Below are positions 35,312-48,714 of a stretch of DNA of 64,000 nt, piece by piece. The DNA is taken from positions 63,369,336-63,433,335 of the forward strand of contig CM035435.1 of NCBI GenBank assembly GCA_020310875.1, written 5' to 3'. Both the position numbers and the translations under genes were made by a program. The notes beneath the pieces are model-generated. The model had not been told where the DNA came from. It saw only the letters and a program-made list of their open reading frames with translations, and searched no databases. Numbering within the stretch: the stretch's first letter is position 1; the number at the start of each line of letters is the position of its first letter. The DNA is from Ceratopteris richardii. Taxonomy: Eukaryota; Streptophyta; Polypodiopsida; Polypodiales; Pteridaceae.

Positions 35312-36930
35312 TAGAAAGAAAGAAGAGAAAAGATTAAAAACAATTGGAGATTGAAGAGAAGGAAAAAAACAATTAAAGACTGTGAGCCTTAGAAAAATAG
35401 TCTAGCCAATTGAGACACAAAAAAGGTGAAAGAAAACCAGAAGAAGGAATAGGTAGGATCGATTCTAGTGGATCCCATGCCTGAAGACTTAGAAATGTGG
35501 TTAAAAACATATCAGTCTAGAATAGAGATATGAACTAGCCCAAAGCAATATTATGATCAAAGCTATATGAGAAGATATCTCGAAAAAGATAGACTTGAGA
35601 TATGTAAAAAATTAATTGAAGTTGCTCAAACCATGTTAGAACAAGCAATACCTGGCCCACTTGAAATGAGAATCCCGAAATAAATGTTCCAAGGATGTTT
35701 AGAGAACCATTATTCACATTCGACGAAACCAAAACAAACTACGGAATTTGAAGAAGACGTAGGTTCAAGATCACATAAAGAAACCCAACGATTTCAGAAG
35801 TGGAGGCAAATTGGCCACAAGATTTATGGGCCAAGGTGCAAGAAGAGAGATGGAACAAAACCGAGGAGGATGCCCCTCCCCTTGAAAAACTAGAAGCTTC
35901 GAGGAACCTGCCTAAGATGGAGCACGAAGAAGACAGTGAAGAATTATCCAATCCAGATTAAGATAAAGAGGAAGCTATTATTTTTAACTAAAATTCCTAA
36001 TGATATGGGAGAACATGAGCAAATATCCGATCTCTTTCACACTCCAACAATAAGATACGCCAAGAAAAGAAAGTCAGAGGAGGTGTTGACCACCTCAAAA
36101 GAGTTAATGAAAAGCAAGAGTACATTGTTCTATAACCCTAGAAGAGCTTTTGCAAGTGAAACCTCATCTATGGAATAAACAAGCTAATTAGTTGAAATTG
36201 AATGAACAAAACTCATCTGTTAAAGAAGAAAGGCTGGAGAAAATAACAACATTGAAGATACATGTCGATAAATTTGGATCCTTTAGTGAGGGATATGAAG
36301 GAGATATGTGCTTTCTAATCACATTTTGAGGATATATGACCAAAGACATTTTAGATAAGGGAGTTCGAGTAGGAATAGCAACCAAGGAAATTCGAGAGAA
36401 ATGGGGAAGACCAGATCTATGGCTAATTAGAATGAAGCTACAACTAGCAGACGGACATGTAGAATGACCTTTGGGACTCTTGGAAAATGTAATTTTGATA
36501 ACTTATGGAGTAGAATTTGAACACACTTTAGCTATATGCCAATTTTGCAAGGCAAGCAATTATGAGATGATCCTAGGTAGACCATTAATGTGATAGTTAA
36601 AGGTAGTTCAAGACTGGGGATGAGATGCATTGTATCTCCAACACCAAGGCACTACTACTAAAATAAATCTCCAAAACTTTGCATATAGATATGTACCACC
36701 TCTTTAATGGAATCTTGTGCATAAAGAGGAGGATGATGTCAATCCATAGTGCTAAATCAATGGAAGAAGGTGAAATAATTGAAAAAGAATGGAAGGAAGA
36801 CTACAAAATCATAGAAATGGAACCTGAGTTTGACTCTAACGAACAATACCTCAAAGCAGTAGAATAAGAAGTTGACATGGAACATAAAAAAAATTCTCAA
36901 TAGAAGAGTATCAAGGACTAGGTTGCATTA
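35312..36930 (+). pseudogene. Ty3/gypsy-like gag-protease remnant
   Basis: Degenerate open segments (35684-35893, 35936-36178) are rich in charged residues. From about 36224 to 36676 one frame, with about five stops, reads TLKIHVDKFGSFSEGYEGDM, YMTKDILDKGVRVGIATKEI, WGRPDLWLIRMKLQLADGHV, PLGLLENVILITYGVEFEHT, ASNYEMILGRPLM and LKVVQDWG. The core LADGHVE.PLGLLENV...NYEMILGRP matches the retropepsin-like domain of seed-free-plant gypsy elements as I remember them. No RT or integrase follows. The copy is dead. Confidence 0.6.
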
Positions 36931-37039
36931 TTCGTTATTCAACAATTCATTTATTCGTGAATAATTATGGAATTTTGTGGCAAGCCCTTATTATTTGATC
37001 GAATTATTCGATGCCATGTCAGCTTATTTGGAGACATCC

Positions 37040-37200
37040 AAATGGTTTTTGCATGGTAATTCGACAGTTTTCAATCGAAAGCGCTTTCGATCAAAAAGTT
37101 TTCTGATAAAAAAGCTTTCGATGGAAAAGTTTTTTGATAAAAAAGCTTTCGATCAAAAAAAATTTTGATAAAAAAAATTTGATCAAATAATATTTTATAC
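37040..37200. repeat. AT-rich short repeat (GCTTTCGATCAAAAAG type)
   Basis: About four degenerate units built around tttcgat(c/g)(a)aaaag(t) and ttttgataaaaaa. No gene. Confidence 0.7.
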
Positions 37201-37309
37201 AAGAATAGAACTATACTCATTTTTCATAAAAGCTACTCTATTCTTTACGAACTTAAAGTGTCGTAAAGAGAACAAGTTATAAATTTTTGCTATATTAAAT
37301 AATTTAAAC

Positions 37310-38760
37310 AGTTGTGATTGTTTGACTCAACATTGATTCTTACTTCACAATAGTATATGTATGTGAATTTCAAATCTTATATGATTGATTCTTACTCATT
37401 TTTCATAAAAGCTACTTTGTTCTTTACGAACTTAAAGTGTCTTAGAGAGACCAAGGTACAAAATTTTGTTATAAGTATTAAATAATTTAAACTATTGTGA
37501 TTGTTTGACTCAATATTGATTCTTACTTCACAATAGTATGTGTAAATGTATGTGCATATGATTAGGAATTTAGAATCTATTGTGATTGTCTGATACAACA
37601 TTGATTCTTACTTCACAATAGTATGTGTAAGTGCATGTGCATAGGATTAGGAATTTAAAATATTGCGATACATTAAATTTATTATTGAAAGATGTAGGTA
37701 GATTATGTTTGACTCAACATTGATTCTTACTTCATAATAGTATATGTATGTGTGTGTATGAGTATGTGTATGCATCTGAGTGTATAATTTTCAATGAAAA
37801 ATCTATTGTGATTGTCTGACTCAATATTGATTCTTACTTCACAATAGTATGTGTAAATGTATGTGCATATGATTAGGAATTTAGAATCTATTGTGATTGT
37901 TTGATACAACACTGATTCTTACTTCACAATAGTATGTGTAAGTGTATGTGCATATGATTAGGAATTTAAAATCTAATGTGATACATTAAATTTATTATTG
38001 AAAGATGTAGGTAGATTATGTTTGACTCAACATTGATTCTTAATTCAAGATAGTATATGTATGTGTGTGTATGAGTATGTGTATGCATATGAGTGTATAA
38101 TTGTGAATGAAAAATCTATTGTGATTGTCTGACTCAATATTGCTTCTTACTTCACAATAGTCTGTGTAAATGTATGTGCATATGATTAGGAATTTAGAAT
38201 CTATTGTGATTGTCTGATACAACATTGATTCTTACTTCACAAAATAGTAAGTGTAAGTGTATGTGCATATGATTAGGAATTTAAAATCTATTGTGATACA
38301 TTAAACTTATTATTGAAAGATGTAGGTAGATTATGTTCGACTCAACATTGATTCTTACTTCATAATAGTATATGTATGTGTGTGTTTGAGTATGTGTATG
38401 CATATGAGTGTGTAATTGAAAGTGAAAAATTTATTGTGATTGTCTGACTCAATATTGATTCTTACTTCACAATAGTATGTTTAAGTGTATGTGCATATGA
38501 TTAGGAATTTAAAATATATTGTGATTGCTTGAATCAATATTGATTCCTATTTCACAATAGTATGTGCAAGTATATGTATGTGTAAATGTATATGTGTGTA
38601 TGATTGAGAATTAACATCTATTGTGATTGTTTGACTCAACAATGTTTTTTACTTTACGATAGTATGTGTAATTGTATATGGGTGTATAATTGAGAATTAA
38701 TGTCTATCGTAATTGTTTGACTCAACATTGATTGAAATATCTTATTTGATATTTATTTAT
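37310..38760. repeat. Tandem repeat with about 312-bp higher-order unit
   Basis: The core tgactcaa(c/t)attgattcttacttcacaatagtatgtg recurs about 14 times at spacings of roughly 85-120 bases. Three successive variant subunits make a 312-315 base unit: compare the subunits starting ctattgtgattgtctgactc at 37803, 38115 and about 38430. Similar minus-strand short frames (37601-37392, 37912-37727, 38225-38040) are products of the repeat. Confidence 0.85.
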
Positions 38761-38783
38761 GTTGTTTTCTTGTAGGTATAGTC

Positions 38784-40147
38784 TGTTGGAAATTTAGTAG
38801 GCCCATTACTAATACCATAGGTCCAAGTTCCATAGATCCAAAATCAACAACATAAATTCCAGCAATCTTCCAATATTGACAAAATGAACATACCACATTT
38901 AATCATACAAATGATGAGACAAAGATAGAGAAACACTAGACAACATGTGTAAAGTGTTACGTAAGCCAAGGCTTACCCACACTATCATATATACCAATGT
39001 TCAATGTACAATGTGGGAGCAAAACTCTCAACCACGCTTAATGAACAGAAATAGATGGATGAGTGAATGTACAAATGTAACAAACATATTCAGATGTATG
39101 GACATGAATCTGAATATATATGAGATGTGTGACCTAATAGGTTGTAGAAGAGTGAATATGAGTGACAGAATGAGGAAGGATCAGTCTAAAATTGATAATA
39201 AACAAACCCTCATCTAACCTTTGGCTATGGAAGACCCTACGTCAGATCCCTGTGTGAAAGATCACATACTTACAAAAGTAGCAAAGAATGCTAACAAGTT
39301 TGCTGTCAGAAATCCTCAAACTCATATGAACATACCTTCTCGAAAACCTCATCCAAATATGCATAAAGCATACATGTATTGATTCTCTTGTACCTATGCC
39401 AAATAGGACTCCTCCTGATATGGATGCCACTTCCATATGCTTCAAGTAGTACCTGTGTGCATAAGGAGAATATATACCTGAATCGTTAACATAAGATGTA
39501 AATCTTATGTTAACCACCATCCAATGTCTTTGAAGTAAACCAAAATCTTCATGTAGAAGACAATCTTCAAATACATCATGTGAATGGCCAATCCACACCA
39601 TCAAGCTGCTACGGGGTAAATCCTCTCCATAAGCAAGATTGTGAGCACACTCTTCTTCTCCAAGAAGAACTCCATAGCTGCTCCTCAACATGCTCCAAAA
39701 TAGCACCATGGCTGCCCCATGTGCTAAGAAGCACCACCTCTAATAACGTACCAAAGCTCTCCAAAGCTTGGTGTTGAAACTAGGTGATGGATTCATACAA
39801 TGAGCCCAAGACTCTTCTTATATAGTATAGCTTCCTTGAATAAAGCACTCCCAAAAGCTCTTGCTTGATAAAGCAATACGATCATTGTCTGTAAACTTTA
39901 ATCGGAAAAACACTCCATCGTCGCTCATTGCTGCTGTCGTAGCTTTATCTCAAAAGCATAACTAAACTAAAAAAGTCTTCATGTTGCCCGTCTGCTGCCC
40001 GTGGGAACTGAACATTGGTGGCCGTTTTGAGAGAGTTTCATTTCAGCCAACGTGCCAACACCGATTGCTGTAGGAGGGACTAATAAGATAAGCTACTCAT
40101 GCTGTAAATTTTGGACAAAATGAACCAATGGGACATTGTTTCCAACA
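38784..40147 (-). mobile_element. LTR of array unit 1
   Basis: It runs from TGTTGGAAA to TTTCCAACA, 1364 bases with 9-bp inverted ends. On the minus strand a TATATAAG promoter motif lies near 39812-39820. About 100 bases further on there is an ATG in good context (gcagccATGG, 39709) opening a 155-codon frame that is also open in the LTRs of units 3 and 4. The next bases to the right (atcccccatg) are the minus-strand polypurine tract. Confidence 0.88.
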
Positions 40148-43032
40148 ATCCCCCATGCAATGTCATAATGGTACAAATGAACTGGATCTGCAAACTTCAT
40201 AAGCTTCAAGCTTGTACTTCCCAAATTTGACCTTCAAACCTTTTCTTCAAAAGTCTTCTTCAAAACTGAATTTGAATTTCTTTCAAACGTCTTGCTGTAT
40301 ATGAACCATAATACCTTAGAAAATATGCAAACTAGATATCCAATAGTGTCCTCATCAAGCAATCACTGCTTGACAACAAATGTAGCAAGTACTGACTCTA
40401 AACCTGCTATCTCCTGTCTTCACAAACATGAAAACATACACTAGGATCCACATATACTGTGACTCACAACTCACAAATTAGTGTATTATGAACACTGCTG
40501 GTTCATCTCTTATTGTACTCAACTCAACTGAAATCAACTGAAATCAATTGAAATCAACTCATGAGTCTCATAAAAAATCTATGATGTAATCATGTCTTCA
40601 TCCTTGTTCTATCTGTAAGTATTTCATACCTCTTTCCTTCATAACCTGGTATAAACATAAATGTGTGCACTTCTCAAACATACCTCTCTGAAATATCAAG
40701 CTTCTCTTCAATACAACTCTGGAACCTTCTCCTAAACAGGAACTTTCTCGAGACATTCTCCATCTTCCTTCTTCTTACAAAGCTGGAACATAAAGAGAAC
40801 CTGACAAAGGAAATATAGTAATACCTATAGATATGACTTTGCATTCTTTCACATATGGCTAAAAATAAGTCTTCATGTTTCATCACCCCCCTGGATGATT
40901 TAATACTAGTATCCAGAATTCTTCAAATTATATCAGACTTTGTGAAATCTAGAATGTCTTCCTTCTTTCAATAAATCTGATCTTCAATAATAAATACCTG
41001 TATCTGAAACAAAATTTTAGGATCCATAATCTTCTGTAACATAACAAGTATCTTCTTCTTTTTCTTTGCAACACAAATCTCATAGAATCTGAATCTTTGA
41101 CTTACTGCTTCCAATGCTAAGAATTTTTCACAAACAAAGGATAGACAACTGACTCATAAATACTCAAGATCTTCAAGATCTATCTAGATCTTGTCAAGAT
41201 CATATGAGATCATCCAAGATCAATGATCTCTCCAACAAAATACCTGTGTCGAATCTGCTTTCATCAAACCTTCATGACTGAATGTTTGATTTGCTACCTG
41301 AATGTCTCCAAGTGTCCATGCTTTTCACAAAGTTGTAAAACTTTACTTTAACCGAATTCTTTCCAAGGATCTGCAACTCCTACTTGAAACATAAGTGGAC
41401 AAACTTTTCACCTTAAGAACTCCAAAAGCTGCAAGTTGATACTTCATATCTTCATATTCTACACGGGTGAAATGTGATAGTATCTTCTTGACTTTCTTTT
41501 GGCTAACTCCACTTCTTAATCAAGTGTCAGGATCTTATGGAACACCTTTTTTAATACAAGCATGTATCCAAAAGTCTAGACATTCATAGAAAGTAGATTC
41601 TCCAATTGACTCGTACATAGAAAAACTGAATTTTCCTGATTTTTTCTAAAAATACTGAATATGAGGTAACTTTTCCAAACATAAAACCTCAACCAAGTCT
41701 TCAACATCTTCTACAAAAAACTCTTTTACCTTAAGAGTTAGATAAAGAAGAAATATACTTCTCTACAACTTGTCATATAGCAAGTAGCTTTGTATTGACA
41801 CTCCAAGAATTCTTTGAGGGAACATATAAGCTGCTTGCTTAAAAGCTTCAACTACAACATAACTCATACATATATGAGTCAAAACATATATCTGCTGCTT
41901 TTCTTTCTCTCAATGCAATTCTTTATCAAATCTACTAAATCATGACCAAGTATCATGCAAAACAAGAAACTGATTCTTCATTACACAAGATGTTATCGGA
42001 GACTTGTCTTTGGATGTAGAGGATAAAGTAGGAAAAGTATATGGAAAATATGAGATAAAAGGAAGTCTTACTTTTCCTTTGGAAATGTTGGACTTTCTTC
42101 TTTTGCATCTTTCTTCCACCTGATGATGTCAACATCTTCAAACTTCTCTTCCATACCTTTTGTTCTCTTCATCTTGAAGCTTCTTCAAATGAACTCTTTC
42201 TCTTCCTCTAATGCTAAGAGTAATAGACAAAACAATCATGGTACACAAATGGAAGTGAGCATAGAATCATGTTTTAACATCTCCTCATATCTTTGAATCA
42301 AAACTTTGTATCAAATGTCTGAAATGACTGAATTCACCAACCTTTTGTCTGAATGATGAATTACCTTTCTAGAGTTACCTCTCTAGATCAAATTCTGTAC
42401 CTAGATATCCAACCAACTTACAATACAAAATTGGCTGAAAACAAAATTGATGCTCTCCACATTTGTCTTCTTAGATGAGCTTTCTTGCCATGAATGAGAT
42501 CTCTCAAAACTCTCTAGAGAAACCTCTAGATACCTGTTTTGATGTAGCATTTAACTTTCAAATAATGAAAGTGTATAAAAACAATCCTTGAATCCTTCAA
42601 ATCTCTTCATAACTGCTCTTCTAAGACACAACCTGCAAATGATAATCTGATAGTAGAAACTGATACCTGTGATTTGATGTTGATCTGATTCCTTCATCTT
42701 CTCCTAACCATTGTTCTTCCTTGAACTTGAAGTAGCTCCTCTTAATCAAGTCTTGGTCTTCAAACAATACTTTCTGTAAAGTATTTTCATACTCTTCCAA
42801 AAGTATTTGACTGCTAACAGACCATCAACTTCATGTGCCACATTGATGAATAAACATGTGACTGAATTGTCTAATTCTCAAATCTCTACTCATCTAGATT
42901 AAGTGTGTATGTCAAATGTCAAATGTTAGAGGATGCTCTTAAATCATATGTTGTAAACCTGGAAATCTGGGAACTTGGGAATCTGAGAGCCTGAATGTTC
43001 TGATGCCAAAGCCCTAAAGCTCTGATACCAAA
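40148..43032 (-). mobile_element. Interior of array unit 1
   Basis: Non-coding interior of 2.9 kb. On the minus strand it starts after a primer site (43030-43019, TGGTATCAGAGC, two bases from the LTR). Short frames recur in all units, for example 40886-40674 (EDLFLAICERMQSHIYR) and 42141-41953 (SSGGRKMQKKKVQHFQRK), and many GGTA(A/T)-type donor-like sites are spaced along the minus strand. No known domain was recognised. Confidence 0.8.
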
Positions 43033-46000
43033 TGTTGGAAATTTAGTAGGCCCATTACTAATACCACATGTCTAAGTTCTATAGATCCAGGATCAACAAC
43101 ATAAATTCCAACAATCTTCCAATATTGACAAAATATGAACATACCACATTTAATCATACAAATGATGAGACAAAGATAGAGAAAGACTATACAACATATG
43201 TAAAGTTTTACATAAGCCAAGGCTTACTCACACTATCATATACCAATGTTCAATGTACAATGTGGGAGCAAAACTCTCAACCACTCTATATGAATAGAAA
43301 TAGATGGATGAGTGAATGTACAAATGTAACAAACATATTCAGATTTATGGACATGAATCTGAATATATATGAGATGTGTGACCTAATAGGTTGTAGAAGA
43401 GTGAATATGAGTGACAGAAAGAGGAAGGATCAGTCTAAAACTGATAATCAACAAACTGATCACATACTTACAAAAGTAGCAAAGAATGCTAACAAGTTTG
43501 CTGTCAGAAATCCTCAAACTCATATGTGTTGGAAAAAACAATCACAAATTGATGGTTACAAAGAGCTTGAAGCAAGTCTATGATCACATTGAAGTGAAAG
43601 AAGTCATTTAAATGAAGAGATCTCAGAAGTGAAGCTTGTATACATATGTACAAGTCTTCTTCAAAACTGAATTTGAATTTCTTTCAAACTTCTTGCTGTA
43701 TATGCACCATAATACCTGAGAAAATATGCAAATTAGATATCAAATAGTGTTCTCATCAAGCAATCACTGATTGACAACAAATGTAGCAAGTACTGACTCT
43801 AAACCTGCTATCTCTTGTCTTCACAAACCTGAAAACATACACTAGGATCCACATATTTGCATTTACCTTTCAAAAAGGTTTCTCAACGTACTTCTGTTGC
43901 ATCATGTAAATACACTAAACATACTCAAGAACTGAATCTTGGAACCTGTGACTGACAATTCACAACTTAGTGTATTATGAACACTGCTAGTTCATCTCTG
44001 ACTCTACCTAACTCAATTGAGATCAACTGAAATCAATTGAAATCCACTCATGAGTCTCATAAAAAATCTATGATGTCATCATGTCTTCATCCTTGTTCTA
44101 TCTGTAAGTCTTTCATACCTCTTTCCTTTGGAACCTGGTATAAACATAAATGTGTGCACTTCTCAAACATAACTCTCTGAAATATCAAGCTTCTCTTCAA
44201 TAGAACTCTTGAACCTTCTCCTGAACAAGAACTTTCTCCACACATTCTCCTTCTTTCTTCTTCTTACAAAGCTGGAACATAAAGAGAACCTCACAAAGGA
44301 AATACAAGAATACCTATAGATATGACTTTGCATTCTTTCACATATGGCTAAAAATAAGTCTTCATGTTTCATCGCCCCCTGGATGATTTAATACTAGTAT
44401 CCAGATTTCTTCAAATTATATCGGACTTTATGAAATCTAGAACGTCTTCCTTGTTTCAATAAATTTGATCTTCAACAATCAATACCCGTATCTGAAACAA
44501 ATTTTTAGGATCCATAATCTTCTGTAACATAACAAGTATCTTCTTCTTTTTCTCTACAACACAAATCTGATAGAATTTGAATCTTTGACTTAGTGCTTCC
44601 AATGCTAAGAATTTTTCACAAACAAAGGATAGACAACTGACTCATATATACTCAAGATCTTCAAGATATATCTAGATCTTATCAAGATCATATGAGATCA
44701 TCCAAGATCAACAATCTCTCCAACAAAATACCTATGTAGAATTTGCTTTCATCAAACCTTCATGATTGAAGGTTTGATTTGCTACCTGAATGTCTCCAAG
44801 TGTCCATGCTTTTCACAAAGTTGTAAAACTTTACTTTAACCAAATTCTTTCAAAGAATCTGCAACTCCTACTTGAAACATAAGTGGATAAACTTCTCACC
44901 TTGAGAACTCCAAAAGCTCCAAGTTGATACTTTATATCTTCATATTCTACCCGGGTGATATGTGATAGTATCTACTTGACTTTCTTTTGGCTAATTCCAC
45001 TTCTTAATCAAGTGTTAAGATCTTATGGAACACCTTTTTGAATACAAGCATGTATCCGAAATTCCAGACATTCAAAGAAAGTGGATTTTTCAATTGACTC
45101 GTACATGTAAAAACTGAATTTTCCTGAATTTTTCTAAAATTACTGAATATGAGGTAACTTTTCCAAACAAAGAACCTCAACCAAGTCTTCAACATGTGCT
45201 ACAAAAAACTCTTTTACCGTGAGAGTTAGATAAAGAAGAAATATACTTCTCTACAACTTGTCATATAGCAAGTAGCTCTGTATTGACACTCCAAGAATTC
45301 TTTGAGGGAACATACAAGGTGCTTGCTTAAAAGATTCAACTAAAACATAACTCATACATATATGAGTCAAAAGATATATCTTCTGCTTTTCTTTCTCTCA
45401 ATGCAATTCTTTGTCAAACTACTAAATCATGACCAAGTATCATGCAAAACAAGAAACTGATTCTTCTTTACACAAGATGTTCTCGCAGACTTGACTTTGG
45501 ATGTAGAGGATAAAGTAGGAAAAGTATATGGAAAATATGAGAGAAAAGGAAGTCTTACTTTTCCTTTGGAAATGTTGGACTTTCTTCTTCTGCATCTTTC
45601 TTCCACCTGATGATGTCACCATCTTCAAACTTCTCTTCCATACCTTTTGTTCTCTTCATCTTGAAGTAGCAAGCACTCTTAACTTCTTCAAATGAACTCT
45701 TTCTCTTCCTCTAATGCTAAGAGTAAGAGACAAAATAATCATGGTATACAAATGGAAGTGAGCATAGAATCATGTTTTACCATCTCCTCATATCTCTGAA
45801 TCAAAACTTTGCATCAAATGTCTAAAATGACTAAATTCACCAACCTTCTGTCTGAATGATGAATTACCTTTCTAGAGTTACCTCTCTAGATCAAATTCTG
45901 TACCTAGATATCCAACCAACTTACAACACAAAATTGGCTGAAAACAAAATTGATGCTCTCCACATCTATCTTCTTAGATGAGCTTTCTTGCCATGAAAGA

Positions 46001-46414
46001 GATCTCTCAAAACTCTCTAGAAAAACCTCTAGATACTTGTTTTGATGTAGCCTTTAACTTTCAAATAATAAAAGTGTATAAAAACAATCCTTGAATCCTT
46101 CAAATCTCTTGATAACTTCTCTTCTAAGACACAACATGCAAATGATAATCTGATAGTAGAAATTGATACCTGTGATTTGATGTTGATCTGATTCCTTCAT
46201 CTTCTCCAAACCATTGTTCTTCCTTGAATTTTAAGTAGGCTTCTCTTCATCAAGTCTTGGTCTTCAAACAATACTTTCTGTAAAGTATTTTCATACTCTT
46301 CCAAAAGCAGTTGACTGCTAACAGATCATCAACTTCATGCACCACAATGATGAATAAACATGTGACTGAATTGTCTAATCCTCAAATCTCTACTCATCTA
46401 GATTAAGTGTGTAT
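43033..46414 (-). mobile_element. Array unit 2, part left of the Copia insertion, with truncated LTR
   Basis: The LTR starts normally at 43033 but departs from its siblings at about 43527. A block of about 120 bases beginning TGTTGGAAAAAACAATC replaces the last two thirds of the LTR and the first part of the interior, which resumes near 43649 (caagtcttcttcaaaactg). The interior then follows unit 1 closely until the Copia insertion at 46415. Confidence 0.8.
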
Positions 46415-47639
46415 TGTTGATGGTGATGTAACAAAAGCTTGACAAAGTAAGCTGCGGAATATTGCCACTTATTGAGCTCTAACAAGTTATCATCAACTGT
46501 TGAACTCTTGTATTATTTGTTGACGCGGCAAGTGAGCTTAACTAGCTAAAGCTCAACTGCGGAATTCACCACGCCACAAGAACTAAGCTAGAGTGATGTT
46601 AGAACACCTCTATAATCATCAATAGCTTAGCAAGCTTCCAAAATATCATCCGAATTTCACCGGACAAAATATCACTGGAACTTCACCAGACTATCACCGA
46701 AATATCATCGTAATTGTACCGGAATGTTACCGGAATCAATTGTAACAAGGAAGTAATATCTGAGCTTCCTTCAGTGAATGAACACTATCTGAAGTTTAAG
46801 AAAAAACTTCACCAGTTCTGGATGCCTTTACTTTCAGACACAGTACTGTGTGTACTTGTCCCGTTTCACAGAAGTCTTTTGATCAACATATAGTTGAGAC
46901 TACTGGCTTCAAGATGAGCTCTCTCTCATGAAAAACTTTACACTATGTTGCGAGATCTAACTTGTAGATGTACCTGAAAATATTTACTGAGAAAACTGTA
47001 ACTGTTAACTAACTTTCACAGTAACATGGAATCACACAGATTTCTTCACATACAAAGAATGCGCTCAAAATTCCACATGAACATGTGTTTTCTATTAGAG
47101 AAGATGTGTACAAAAATAGCTTGGCCTCACTTTGCTCATAGCTATGGAAAACTCTCCTACTCTGAGTAGTTATTCCTTATCATCTCTCTCAGATGAATAC
47201 CCGACAGTTCAGGTTCTATTATTCATCTCTACATACGCAATCTCTGGCGTCTTCTATATCACTATCTTCAGTTTCTATATGCACTATTCTATTCCGGTTC
47301 TATGCACTCTTTCTGCTTTCTCTTTCTCTCTTCACTCTCTACTCGTATATATACATTTTGTTCGTATTTGTGGAAGTTTCTATGAACTATATTACAGTCG
47401 TGAATTTGTCCCTTCACTAAGGCTTGATTTTTTTGAATGCTTTGTTTCTGCTTCTCTTTGTCTTTCTTCGTCTTTATGTCTATCTGTATGTCAAATTTGT
47501 GAGTGATTCTTCAACAGCTCCCCCTCAATCACTAATTTGCATTCTCTGATCTTTCATATATTCTTCTTTCCTTTTATACCTGCCATCTCTTTGAATCTGC
47601 TTGTCTTTACTCCATCTAAGCTCTTTGTCAGAATATCTG

Positions 47640-48413
47640 CTATCTGATCTTTTGTAGATGTGTAACTTCCATTCCAAGAAAGTATGATAACTTTCCTAGA
47701 TCACTGATCTTGAACTCTTTTTCAAGCAATCTTTTTACCTCCTTGATTCCTTCATCTGAGGTTCCTGTGATTATTATGTCATCTACATAAATACAAATGT
47801 AGATCATACCTTCATCTATTCTCTTAATGAGTAGACTTGCATCAGACTTTGAGCTTTGGTATCCAAGGTCATTGAGATACTTCACAACTCTCTAATTCCA
47901 AGCTCTTGGAGCTTGCTTCAATCCATAGAGAGCTCTTCTTAATCTGCAAACATGATCTGGGTAACTGGAACTTACAAACCCTTCAGGTTGTTCCATGTAG
48001 ACTTCATCTGATATATATCCATTTAAAAATGCATTCTTTATATCTAGCTGACTTAGCTTCCATCCTTTTGATGCTACTATAGCAATCAATGTCCTTATGG
48101 TTGACATCTTTGCCACCGGACTAAACGTCTCATCATAATCTATGCCATGCGTCTTAGCATAGCCTTTGACCACCAGTCTAGCTTTGTATCTCGCTATCCT
48201 TCCATGTGCAAGTTTCTTAACTTTGTGAACCCATTTATTTCCAATCACTTTCTTACCATTTGGTTTTGGAACAAGATCCGAAGTCTTCTTTTCTTCCAGC
48301 GCTTTAAACTCCTCCTTCATTGCTTCTTCCCATTGTTCTTTACCTTTTGCTTCACTGTAATTCTGAGGTTCTTCGTCTTCCTTTACTAAGTAAGCATAGT
48401 TTTTCTGAGTCAA
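47640..48413 (-). pseudogene. Copia 3 reverse transcriptase, RNase H deleted
   Basis: One frame with a single TAG at 47892-47894: PNGKKVIGNKWVHKVK, ARLVVKGYAKTHGIDYDETF, QLDIKNAFLNGYISDEVYME and RALYGLKQAPRAWN, stop, then YICIYVDDIIITG and LGKLSYFLGMEV. Right after FLGMEV the sequence joins, out of frame, to the C-terminal tail of a Copia polyprotein (STKDQIADILTKSLDG, about 47660-47610). The last part of RT and nearly all of RNase H were deleted in one step. Confidence 0.9.
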
Positions 48414-48714
48414 ATAAGAAGTGTCATAGGAATACCTTGTTGGTTGTTTCCTTACTCTATTTGCTTCTTAGCTCATATGCTTCATGTGTATCTGAATACA
48501 CATCTTCATCAAATCTTGGTCCATCTTCGTTTCTCATACCAGTTCCGATCCTAGACGTACTTGCTTGCATATGATCTTCATCTCCATTCACCTGCATATG
48601 TGATTTCCCTTTTTCAATTCTTCTTATCTCTTCATCAGATGTTTCATCATTATATTCTTTATCTGTATACCAACTTTTTCCTTCATCAAATGTTACATCT
48701 CTGGAAACAATAAA

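Noticed and set aside
37310..38760. Possible gene family of 61-69 residue proteins on minus
   Set aside because: The similar frames are one repeat unit copied in tandem; no start context or domain.
40674..40886. Short recurrent frames in the array interior as independent genes
   Set aside because: No known motif, and copies carry stops (for example unit 4 near 58850); recorded as part of the interior only.
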